Source: Clavaria fumosa
Taxonomy: Eukaryota > Basidiomycota > Agaricomycetes > Agaricales > Clavariaceae
Assembly (NCBI GenBank): GCA_951802425.1
Contig: OX637805.1
Span: 2,170,001 to 2,234,000, forward strand
Direction of reading: 5' to 3'
DNA: 64,000 bases
Below the pieces are notes generated by a model. It ran no database searches. It had not been told where the DNA came from and saw nothing but the letters and a program-made list of their open reading frames with translations. The position numbers and the translations under genes were made by a program. This document shows, one piece after another, positions 55,968-64,000 of this stretch (positions are counted from its first letter, which is position 1; each line of letters starts with the position of its first letter).

Positions 55968-56651
55968 TCAACAAGGCATTAGGGTTCTGCTGGTCTGCAC
56001 CAGCAGGTGGAAGAGGGGATACCCCTCTTCAATGTACATGGGGACATCCACATCCCCTGTAGGTGGTGTTATATCTGTGTATGAGATGGTAGTGCAGGCC
56101 TGCTTAGGGTCCCACTCCAAGGGATCCCTTTTGGGTCCCTTTCCCTTTGCTGCAGTTTGCAGTGCAGCAAGTTCCTCATTGGCACTTGCCAACTTCTCTG
56201 TCAAGGAGAGAACTTTCTCCTGCACTGCCTTAAGGTCCTCCACAGCCTTATCCAAATTTTCATAAGCTCCTTCAAGCTTTTGCTGGTGCCCCTGGCAAAG
56301 GGCATTGCCCTTCTTCTTGTCCTCATGCAGATCCACAAGTTTGCAGTGCAGTACCTTGAGCTCTGACCTGAATTCATGCTTAGTGCTTTCCTGCACTTCC
56401 TTAAGCATTTTCTGGAATGCTTCATCTGAGTGCAACAGTGATGGAACCTGATGCACTGAGTGCACTGGGATCCATGAGTGATTGCATGGATCATGCAATC
56501 TTGGACCCAGGGGAGGATATCCTCCCCTTGTGACAACAATGGCTGGGGCAACCCAGCCATTCCAATGGTGTTCATTGGTCATGAGTTCCCTGGCACAAGG
56601 CCAGGGGCAGCAGTGGTAGCAGTGGTAGCAGCATCTTGGCATCTTGGCCAA
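55968..56651 (-). CDS. Coiled-coil ORF, 227 aa, unknown
   Basis: Open frame whose middle third (HEFRSELKVLHCKLVDLHED, then ENLDKAVEDLKAVQEKVLSL and LTEKLASANEELAALQTAAK) has heptad-like Leu spacing. The N-terminal part is Cys/His/Pro rich and the C-terminal part Asp/Pro rich. It is CpG-poor like the surrounding repeats, so it is more likely part of a transposon than a host gene. No family recognised; start uncertain. Confidence 0.35.
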   Translation of the reverse strand: MAKMPRCCYHCYHCCPWPCARELMTNEHHWNGWVAPAIVVTRGGYPPLGPRLHDPCNHSWIPVHSVHQVPSLLHSDEAFQKMLKEVQESTKHEFRSELKVLHCKLVDLHEDKKKGNALCQGHQQKLEGAYENLDKAVEDLKAVQEKVLSLTEKLASANEELAALQTAAKGKGPKRDPLEWDPKQACTTISYTDITPPTGDVDVPMYIEEGYPLFHLLVQTSRTLMPC

Positions 56652-57079
56652 CAGGCTGGTTTACCTCTTCTCCATGCTTTGCAGGTAATTCATTGGCTTT
56701 CCTGCCATCAATAGTCATTTGAGCCTCAAGTACAGCAATGTGAGTGAGCATAGCCTGTTTTTTTTCTTCAAGCTGTTTTTTCTTTCTTTCTTGGCCTCAA
56801 GTTCATGGTCATGTTCAACTTCTGCCTTTGTGTGTTGTTTCTGCTTTGTGACAATGCTGCCAGTATGAGTATGAGCATTCTTAGAACATGTCATTATGCA
56901 GGGTGTCATTTCAGACATGTTAGCAATAGAAGAAACCTGGTTTGTTTGTACTCCCCATTTGATGAACATGCAACAGACATTGGACTTAGCAGATTTTTTG
57001 ACCCACACCACACTCCAATAAATGCCTCCCCCAGGCCTGCATAAGGATTGATGCTCTAAAGCAAATCCCATATGGCTCC
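56652..57079. other. No gene recognised
   Basis: T-rich runs (56757-56790) and short frames only. Confidence 0.35.
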
Positions 57080-58296
57080 AATGTTATGTCCTGGGCTGTC
57101 ACCAATGGTTCCATAACAAATCAGGACTGACCAAACATGTGAGGTCAATCCATCTTTATGACAACATTGCAGTCCAGCACACCAGCCCTCAAGGTCCAGA
57201 ACAAATTGTTGACTCAGAGCTGGATGAAGGTTTGGCACCTGGCAGTGATGGCCACCCCCTTGACACAAAATGCAGTTGAGGAATATCCCAATGACTACCA
57301 ACAACTCAACCTGGATGATTTTCAATATCTCAATGACTACCAGCATTCCAACTATGAGCACCATGACCCTGACAATCCCCAGTATTCTGACTACCAACAC
57401 CATGACCCAGGTGACTATGAATGCCTTGATGACTCTGACTCCACATCCTCCAGCAAGCCATTCTATTTCACTGGAGGCTCTCAAACTGCATCCAATGCCA
57501 ATTCAAATGCCTCTGGCCCACAACGGATGAAGCTGTCTCTGTGGCCTTTGTCTGTGCATGCACAAAATAGAGTTTACCACCCCTATCTTACTGGTATGTC
57601 TGCTTTGGACTGTGGGGCACATGTACTCATATATCTGTAGGAATTCCTTGTAACCTGCATGGTAATGATCCCTGTTCTTGTCCTGCCTCCTGGGCTGTGG
57701 TTGAGGCAACTGATTGGATGCCATTCAACAGCAGGCTGGAATTTGAAGTATCTGAGTTTCTTTACTGCTGTAACCAGATGCCTGTGCACCAAATAGACAA
57801 TTTGATGGACCTATGGGCTGCTGATGCTGTCAAACATGGTGGTTGTCCACCTTTCATCAACCATGGTGACCTCTATACTATGATTGACCTTATACCCTAT
57901 GGCAGTGTGGCATGGCAAAATTTTATGACTCAATATAATGGTGAACAACCTACATCTAACAGGCCATCATGGATCAGCTCAACATATGATGTCTGGTTTC
58001 ATGATCCACAAATTATTGTGCAGAATATGTTGGGCAACTCTGATTTTGATGGAAAGCTCAACTATGTACCATATCATGATTATGACAATGAAGGCAACAT
58101 CAATTTCAAGACTTCATGTCTGGTGAATGGGCTTGGCAGCAGGCAGTTCATCCCACATTTATGAGCAATCTTTCAGTCACTAAAGATATTTGTCAAGGAT
58201 GAGATTGCCCATGATCATTGCACACATTCTTCTACCTTTGTGCCTGTCATCTTGGGCAGTGACAAGATGACTGTGTCAGTTGCTACTGGCCAGAAT
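57080..58296 (+). pseudogene. Plavaka-type transposase, N-terminal half, truncated by palindrome copy 3
   Basis: Plus-strand frames. 57158-57640 holds an acidic, Tyr/Asp/His-rich region (NDYQQLNLDDFQYLNDYQHS). 57697-58164 holds EVSEFLYCCNQMPVHQIDNL, then MDLWAADAVKHGGCPPFINH, then PYGSVAWQNFMTQYNGEQP, then TYDVWFHDPQIIVQNMLGNS and DFDGKLNYVPY. After a frame break, PVILGSDKMTVSVATGQN ends exactly at 58296. This succession is the conserved lead-in of Plavaka transposases in basidiomycetes. The catalytic part is missing because palindrome copy 3 starts at 58297. CpG-poor, with frame shifts: an old dead copy. Confidence 0.82.
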
Positions 58297-58850
58297 CACC
58301 ACATCCTGTAGTTTTCATGGATCATATGTACCAAATTGATGCATGATGAACAATTAGCATCAATTGGTGCATGCACCTGATGTATCACTTTGGGGCATCT
58401 TATGCATTACCTCCTCATTGGGTGTGGATGGTACATCTGATATATCATGATGCCAGATGATGCATCTCCCATAGCCACAGACAGTGAATGTATCATGCAT
58501 ACATACTGTTGATGTATCAGCATGTCAGCATCTGATGTATTGTTGAAGCTGTTCTGGAAGTTTGGCACATCTGATATAACATGGACATCCAATACATCAC
58601 TGCCAATGCTTATCCAAAAAATGAACAAAAAAGCAAATTTATTATCACCAAACTTATTACTGTATTACAGTAATGATTAATATTTAATCTATTTCTATTT
58701 TATTCACACTCCATTACAAGTCCCAAAGTTGATTGGCTGGGAGAAAGTGGGGGGGAAGCAAGGCAAGTTGCTGTATTTATATGCCATGCTTTGTGAATGT
58801 GCAAATGCATGACATGGTAATGTTGATTAAGTGTTACCATATCATGCAGA
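58297..58850. mobile_element. Palindromic fold-back element, copy 3, left half only, diverged
   Basis: Starts CACCACATCCTGTAG like copies 1 and 2 and follows their left arm to just past the centre (GTTGATTAAGTGTTACCATA), then stops. Compared with the young copies its CpG sites are TpG/CpA (for example CATGCTTTGTG for CACGCTTTGTG, AATGCATGACATGGTAATG for AACGCGTGACATGGTAACG). It marks an old insertion into the Plavaka gene. Confidence 0.88.
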
Positions 58851-59285
58851 ACATAACATATATAATGCTGGCCCATTGATAAGGTGATCCCTTATCAAGT
58901 TGGACCAGTCTTAGCCCTGGTTCATCACCTAACCCCCAGACCTTAGTTCTTAGTGACTGTGGTACTTTGTGCCCTGCCATTTCCAACACCTGGACTTGAC
59001 TGGGTGAAACTGGACAATGCAGTAAACATGAGTACATGAGAGCAAACATACATAGAGCATTGATTCCAGCATACCAAGCAATTAGCTCACTTCCCCTCAA
59101 AATCCTACACCAGTTTCTTGAATGCTTGTTTGAAGTCATTTGTTGTTGAGATGGCAGGTAGGATATTTGACATAGTAGGGATAGTGATGGTAAAGTTCAG
59201 TTCAGTCTGGTTCTTGCAAAATTCTGCAGAACCATGAACTGTACAACTTATCCCTCAAAAGAACCAGACTCAACTGTATATTGAG
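58851..59285. other. Repeat debris; possible hAT element end at 59175
   Basis: 58834-59139 has a minus-strand open frame of 101 aa without motif. At 59175 TAGTGATGGTAAAGTTCAGT recalls the hAT-type terminus TAGTGTTGCCATGGTTCAG at 2522, followed by GGTTC/GAACC words. It is then cut at 59286 by the small LTR. Confidence 0.35.
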
Positions 59286-59461
59286 TGTAGTTCTATGTAG
59301 AGGGATCTGCCCTCTGTGTACAGTCACAACACAGTATATATAGGTGAGCAGCCCTCCAGAGGGCCACTGACATAAGCATAGCCAAGTGGCTATGCTAGGT
59401 AGACTAAATAGGGTATGTAGATTATATAATCAAGTACAGACAGAAGGCCTATGGCCTTACA
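59286..59461 (-). repeat. Short LTR (176 bp) of another retrotransposon, with adjacent purine tract
   Basis: Plus strand TGTAGTTCTATG to GGCCTTACA (TG...CA). Directly beyond it CCCTCCCCTGCTG is the complement of a purine-rich tract (CAGCAGGGGAGGG), placing the internal region to the right on the minus strand. Contains a TATATATAGG box. No second LTR in the window. Confidence 0.6.
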
Positions 59462-59964
59462 CCCTCCCCTGCTGGAGAGGCCCCTAACCAGAGACAACAT
59501 GTAGAGCATGATGACATATAAAATTTTTGAGGGGCACAGCCCCTGGGCAGGGTTGCTGCCATCTCACCAGGTGCAATCCCCATCTGGGGCCTTTGCCTAG
59601 TGCTGACAGGTCCTACCTGTTGGTCTGCATGACCTGCCCCCAGTTGGACAGCATGTCACAAGTGGCACACCCCAGTGGGGGGTGCCCCAAGTGCTGCTGT
59701 CTTGTCCTGTGGGGTAGGCAGTTGGGGAGGGCCCAGACACTTAGTCTGAGCCCTGCTTGTAGTCACACAGCACCTCACCCTCATCATCACTCCAGTCAGG
59801 TGATGACACAATGGGCCTCTTCAAGGTCCTAGCAGCTGATGACCTAGCCACTTTCTTTTTTTGTTTTTGAGAGGGCCCTGCACCCTCTGTCTGGGATATT
59901 GTTAAACCCCTGATCCAGGGGGTTTCAGACAGTAGATGTACTTCCACCATCTTCTAGGGGCATG
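59462..59964 (-). other. 3' internal remnant of the 176-bp-LTR element
   Basis: CpG-poor sequence. 59741-59950 is a short minus-strand frame with a basic segment GPSQKQKKKVARSSAARTLK and an acidic end SPDWSDDEGEVLCDY. It ends where Ty3 element 3 inserted (59965). No enzyme motif seen. Confidence 0.35.
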
Positions 59965-60254
59965 TATCAGACTGGGTCTCACACAACTTAAGCGTAAGGT
60001 CATGACGACAATACTAAGATAAGGGGAAAAGGGTACAAGAATGGAAAAGACATAGTATATATAGCGAACGCTTCGGCATTTGCCGGCGTTCCCACGCTCG
60101 GACCTCTCGGATCACGTGATGCGCCCAGGCCCAGGTCATGTGATCTTACAATTATGTAATCTGACCACAGCCACAGGTCATGTGACCTTCCAACAACCCT
60201 CCCCAGTTTCTCCACAACTGCACTTTGGGATGGCTTACATAAGCGATCCTAACA
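59965..60254 (-). repeat. 3' LTR of Ty3 element 3 (290 bp)
   Basis: Same ends as the LTRs of element 2. CpG retained at sites where element 2 has TpG or CpA (for example AAGCGTAAGG at 59990). Confidence 0.93.
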
Positions 60255-60265
60255 TCACCCCCCTC

Positions 60266-63200
60266 TTAAGGCTGGGCGTCCCGACCAGCTAGCTTGGCCT
60301 TGTCGGGGTGGGAGAGGAAGAAGTCCCGGAGAAGCAACGTTACGTTAGTGAGGTTCCTACGGGGCTCCCAAGTGTTTTCCTCCACTGGATATCCCAACCA
60401 CTTCACCAAGTACTTCACCCCACGTCCCACCTTCTTAACATCAAGGATCGCCTCCACATCATACTCCAGGTGGTCGTCATCAATCGTAGGGGGTGGAGGG
60501 GGAGGCAGGTTCTGAGAAGGGAAGGAGGGGGGGTGGTATGGTGTCAACAGCAACTCATTGAAGACCCGATGGATGCGCCAGGCCCGAGGGAGCTTGAGGC
60601 GATACCCAGCAGGTCCCACCTTCTCCTCAACTGCAAAGGGGCCTGCTCTCTTGTTGTCAAGCTTTTTACAGGGCCGGTCCATCTTCAAGTTTCTAGTATC
60701 CAGCCAGACCAGATCTCCCTCAGAGTACTCCCGACTTGGGCGTTTCCCCTTATCGTAGCTCTTCTTCATCACTGCCACCGCTTTCTCCATTGCCTCCTTG
60801 GCTGCTCTTCGGGACTCCGTGAGCTTAGCCATCCACTCGTCTGCTGCCGGGTTCACCTCAGAAGGTGGCCGGAGCCCCCCATTCCATGGGTGTCGTCCAT
60901 AATCGAGGAAGAAAGGTGTCTGTCCTGTCACTGAGTGCTCACGATTATTAAGAGCAAACTCCGCAGTGGACAACCATTCAGCCCAGTCATCCTGGAGATG
61001 GTCCACATAAGCCCGGAGATAGATCTCCATCTCCTGGTTCACCCGTTCCGTCTGTCCATCAGTCTGTGGATGAAAGGCAGTACTTGGATTTGCCTTTACC
61101 CGGATCATGGAGTAGAACTCCTTCATGAAGCGGGACACAAACTGGGACCCCCGGTCACTCACAACCTTGTGAGGGACTCCATGGTCACGAAACACTTGAT
61201 CCCGGAGGAGACGCGCCGCTCCAAGTCCTGTGAGGTCGAGCCCAATCGCTTCGAGCAGTGTCCGTTTCGTGAATTTGTCGACAATAACAAGGATGGCATT
61301 ATGTCCACGGGAGAGGGGGAGGGGACCAACTATGTCCCATGAAATCACTGACCAGGGACCATCGGGCACCAGATGGGGGTGCAGTGGGGCAGCACGCTTG
61401 GTACAGTCGGGCTTCGTCCGCTGGCATGTCTCACACCCCTGGGCATACCGATCCGCATCTTTTACCATGTCCGGCCACCAATAACCCTTCACTAGTGCTG
61501 CTCTCAACTTCCGGGGCCCAGGGTGTCCAGCAGCGGGGAGGTCATGCTCAAACTCGAGAACGGCCTCACGAGCTCCTAGGGGGACCCAAGTGACTATCCC
61601 CTTCCGCCAGAGTCCAGCACGATCTCGTGTCCACTCATCATCAAGCTCCTCCGGCTTCTGTATGTGTACCGCGCTATTTTTCTGGAGTAGCGTCTCCATT
61701 TCCGATGTGAATGACACACGGACTTCCGTTTCCGGGAAAACCTGCACTGGTGCATCCTCCTCCACCATCTCTCCATAGTCCGGTCTCCGGGAGAGTGCAT
61801 CTGCCTTTGTATTCGACTTGCCAGTGCGATACTTTATCTCAAAGTCAAAGCACTGGAGCTCTCCAACCCAACGAACCTGCCTCGGCTTCAACTTCTGGGG
61901 CTTCCGGAAGTACTGGAGGTTTGCATGGTCCGTCCAGATCTCAATCGTCTCCTCTGCTCCAATGAGGTATGCTCGCCACTCGCGAAGTGCCCGAATCACA
62001 GCCAAGAACTCCTTGTCGTACACATCATAGTTCTTCTCAGCTGCAGTGAGGGCCTTGGAGATATAGTCAACAACTCTCCAGGTTCCATCCATCTGCTGCT
62101 GCGAGAGCACTCCACCAGTTGCCAGGTTGCTTGCATCTGTCTCTACCTTCCATCTCCCTTTGTCCTGAGGCAGAGCCAAGACCGGGGCCGATACGAGTGC
62201 CTGGCGGAGATCTCGGAAGGCTGCTTCCTCCTCCTCCTCCCATTTCCATGGAACATTCCCAGTCAGCCAGAAGAGTGGCTTTGCCCAGGCAGAAAGATTC
62301 GGGATGTGTCGGCGGAGGTAGTTCAGCATTCCATTGAACCTCTGGACATCCTTCACATTCTTGGGACGTGGCCAATCTCGGACTGCCACACCCTTGGCCG
62401 GATCATGCTCTAGTCTGTTGTGGGAGATCTTCATCCCCAGGAAGATGATCTCGCTCTTCTCAAACTCGCATTTACTGAGTTTGAGACACAACCCATTCTC
62501 TCCAAACTTCCTCAAGACCCGATCCATCCAGTACCGGTGTGTAGCCAAGTCCTCTGCAAACACAATGACATCATCCACATAGGCCCTCACATGTCCTCCT
62601 GCAATCTCCTCCCTCAACACATGATTCATGAAGCGTTGGAAGGTAGCAGGGGCATTCTGCAGTCCAAACCACATGACAGCTGGTTCGAAGAGTCCACGGG
62701 GTGTCAGGAAGGCGCAGCGGTGCTGGTGCTCGGGCCAGACCTGCATAGATGGGAAACCTCCCTTTGCATCAATCTTAGAGTAGATCGACGCTCCTTTAAG
62801 CACATCCACTGTGTCTTGGATGCGGGGGAGGGGGTACTTGTCCTTGATCAGGTGTGCATTCAGCCTCGAGTAGTCGATGATTGGCTGCAGTTTGTCCTTC
62901 TCATGTTTGAAGAAGAAGGGGCTGGCATACGGGGATTTTGAGGGCTGGATTCGTCCAGAAGCAAGCTGCTCATCCACCCAACGGTTCATCTCCACCATCT
63001 CCTGCCGTGTCAAAGAATACAGCTTGGAGGAGAGGTGCTCAGGGTCCTTTTTGAACTCGATCTTAATATCGAAGTCTGGTCGGGAGCGGGGAAGTTCATC
63101 CCACTTTGCTTCACTAAACACCAAAGGGTAGCGGCTGGGCCAATCGGGGGTAGGGCCAGAGTTGGGAAAACGGGTGTCCAGAATACTCGTGGATGCGAGG

Positions 63201-64000
63201 GTACTCGTTTTCAGGGGTGCAGAGGCTCGAGGGGATGGGGAACACTGTGGGGGGCAGCGGGTAAGGCTCAGCTCTGCCTTCTGCCAGTCGATATCCGGGT
63301 TATGCCGCTTGAGCCAGTCATGCCCAAGGATGACCTTGTGGGACTGGGTCTTTCCCAGCAGAAAGTGGATCCGCTCCTGGTGGTCACCAACTCTCACCAG
63401 CACCTCTATCCCATACCGGACCTTTCCATTCCTGTTCTGTGTCCCATCCACATTATACATGGTGATTGGGTTCAGCAGGAGAGATGGCTCCAGTCCCACT
63501 CCTTTCACCCACTCCAAATCCATGAAGCAGTTGGTGCACCCTGAGTCAACAAGGGCCTTCATTGTGGTCCCTTTGCCAGTGCTGAAAGCCTCCAAGTGCA
63601 CCTGGATGGCTAGCTCTCGTGGCACATGTTTCCGCACTTCTGGCCGCACTCTGGTTAGGCGCTCTGCCAGTCTCACTTCCTCCTTCACCTCAGCCCCAAT
63701 TCGGGTATGTCTCCGCTGCAAGATAGTATATCGGGGTATACTTGCAGCAGGCACAGGGACGGAAAGGGGGCTGGCACACTTCTTCTCCCCAGTGGGAGTC
63801 CTCCTCTCTCTCTCACACAGCTCTATGCAGGCTCGGAGCCGTGCAATCTCTTTCTCATATCCCTCCGCCATTTGGGGGGCACATGGTGCTGCCCGGGTTT
63901 GGGCCCTTGGGACCTGCAGATGCGTATCAGGCAGGGGGCAGAAACGGACAGCATGGCCAGTCTGGTGGCATCGGAAACAACATCTCTCATCAGCAGGGGC
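60266..64000 (-). CDS. gag-pol: gag-pol polyprotein of Ty3 element 3 (partial: zinc knuckle to chromodomain), open throughout
   Basis: Open without a stop from the window edge (64000) to 60266. The zinc knuckle CFRCHQTGHAVRFC lies near 63950, upstream of the first in-window ATG at 63871, so the true start is in gag beyond the window. Order after that: protease VDSGCTNCFMD; RT with AYVDDVIVFAED; RNase H with ETDASNLATGG and TDHANLQYF; integrase with HPGPRKLRAALVKGYWWPDM, CETC, SWDIVGPLPL, VVSDRGSQF and TDGQTERVNQEME; a linker; and the chromodomain (YDVEAILDVKKVGRGVKYLV, then KWLGYPVEENTWEP). All catalytic positions I can check are present. The chromodomain may direct integration to methylated-histone chromatin, as known for chromoviruses. 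This is the likely active or recently active source family. Confidence 0.93.
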   Translation of the reverse strand, partial: APADERCCFRCHQTGHAVRFCPLPDTHLQVPRAQTRAAPCAPQMAEGYEKEIARLRACIELCERERRTPTGEKKCASPLSVPVPAASIPRYTILQRRHTRIGAEVKEEVRLAERLTRVRPEVRKHVPRELAIQVHLEAFSTGKGTTMKALVDSGCTNCFMDLEWVKGVGLEPSLLLNPITMYNVDGTQNRNGKVRYGIEVLVRVGDHQERIHFLLGKTQSHKVILGHDWLKRHNPDIDWQKAELSLTRCPPQCSPSPRASAPLKTSTLASTSILDTRFPNSGPTPDWPSRYPLVFSEAKWDELPRSRPDFDIKIEFKKDPEHLSSKLYSLTRQEMVEMNRWVDEQLASGRIQPSKSPYASPFFFKHEKDKLQPIIDYSRLNAHLIKDKYPLPRIQDTVDVLKGASIYSKIDAKGGFPSMQVWPEHQHRCAFLTPRGLFEPAVMWFGLQNAPATFQRFMNHVLREEIAGGHVRAYVDDVIVFAEDLATHRYWMDRVLRKFGENGLCLKLSKCEFEKSEIIFLGMKISHNRLEHDPAKGVAVRDWPRPKNVKDVQRFNGMLNYLRRHIPNLSAWAKPLFWLTGNVPWKWEEEEEAAFRDLRQALVSAPVLALPQDKGRWKVETDASNLATGGVLSQQQMDGTWRVVDYISKALTAAEKNYDVYDKEFLAVIRALREWRAYLIGAEETIEIWTDHANLQYFRKPQKLKPRQVRWVGELQCFDFEIKYRTGKSNTKADALSRRPDYGEMVEEDAPVQVFPETEVRVSFTSEMETLLQKNSAVHIQKPEELDDEWTRDRAGLWRKGIVTWVPLGAREAVLEFEHDLPAAGHPGPRKLRAALVKGYWWPDMVKDADRYAQGCETCQRTKPDCTKRAAPLHPHLVPDGPWSVISWDIVGPLPLSRGHNAILVIVDKFTKRTLLEAIGLDLTGLGAARLLRDQVFRDHGVPHKVVSDRGSQFVSRFMKEFYSMIRVKANPSTAFHPQTDGQTERVNQEMEIYLRAYVDHLQDDWAEWLSTAEFALNNREHSVTGQTPFFLDYGRHPWNGGLRPPSEVNPAADEWMAKLTESRRAAKEAMEKAVAVMKKSYDKGKRPSREYSEGDLVWLDTRNLKMDRPCKKLDNKRAGPFAVEEKVGPAGYRLKLPRAWRIHRVFNELLLTPYHPPSFPSQNLPPPPPPTIDDDHLEYDVEAILDVKKVGRGVKYLVKWLGYPVEENTWEPRRNLTNVTLLLRDFFLSHPDKAKLAGRDAQP

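Larger units (their letters stand above)
59965..64000 (-). mobile_element. Ty3/Gypsy chromovirus, element 3, apparently intact, runs past the window end
   Basis: Starts with a 290-bp LTR (59965-60254: TATCAGACTGGG to CCTAACA), then the purine tract and pol. Same family as element 2 but richer in CpG and without its stop codons. The five bases left of the LTR are GCATG; the partner duplication lies outside the window. Confidence 0.93.

Overview
The window comes from a filamentous fungus, most likely a mushroom-forming basidiomycete (Agaricomycetes). Host genes carry many short GT-AG introns of about 45-90 nt. The DNA-binding domain of the first gene has a fungal Zn2Cys6 form. The mobile elements (KDZ, Plavaka, chromodomain Ty3 elements, hAT, Helitron, copia) are the set typical of transposon-rich agaricomycete genomes. 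The species cannot be named from the sequence alone.

Only four host genes look intact. They are a Zn2Cys6 transcription factor (156-1455, minus), an F-box protein (16798-18927, minus), a UDP-glucose:glycoprotein glucosyltransferase of the ER folding quality-control cycle with a C-terminal HDEL signal (24349-30855, minus, about 30 introns), and a small secreted, probably GPI-anchored protein (52823-53589, plus). I could splice three of them by hand into single frames: 377, 644 and 218 aa.

The rest is layered transposon sequence. 2.5-6.3 kb holds a hAT-type MITE with a perfect 8-bp target duplication and a fold-back element. 6.3-12.7 kb is a decayed Ty3/chromovirus. 12.7-16.8 kb is old repeat debris. 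20.4-22.2 kb holds a hAT transposase remnant and a second hAT MITE. 31.7-44.1 kb appears to be one large KDZ transposon bracketed by two 43-bp satellite arrays in opposite orientation. A complete Ty3 element (35159-40768, TSD CACCT) sits inside its transposase frame. 44.1-52.4 kb is a nested stack. A Helitron fragment (helicase C-terminus, an accessory gene and a CTAG hairpin terminus) was hit by a young copia element with identical LTRs (46456-52262, TSD GGAAC), which was hit in turn by a 1089-bp palindromic element (51108-52196, TSD CAGTATC). A second copy of the same palindrome (44086-45174) abuts the Helitron helicase. 55-59.5 kb holds remnants of a HARBI1-like transposase fused to a chromodomain, a Plavaka transposase cut by a third palindrome copy, and a small LTR remnant. 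59965-64000 is an apparently intact Ty3 chromovirus, sister to the one at 35-41 kb, running off the window end.

The insertions order in time: KDZ before its Ty3 guest, and Helitron before copia before palindrome. Comparing the Ty3 sisters shows decay mainly by C-to-T/G-to-A change at CpG, including the premature stop codons. This suggests DNA methylation or a CpG-directed RIP-like defence. The strongest candidates for something undescribed are the Helitron accessory gene, the KDZ element with mirrored satellite ends and a second gene, and the mobile palindrome family.
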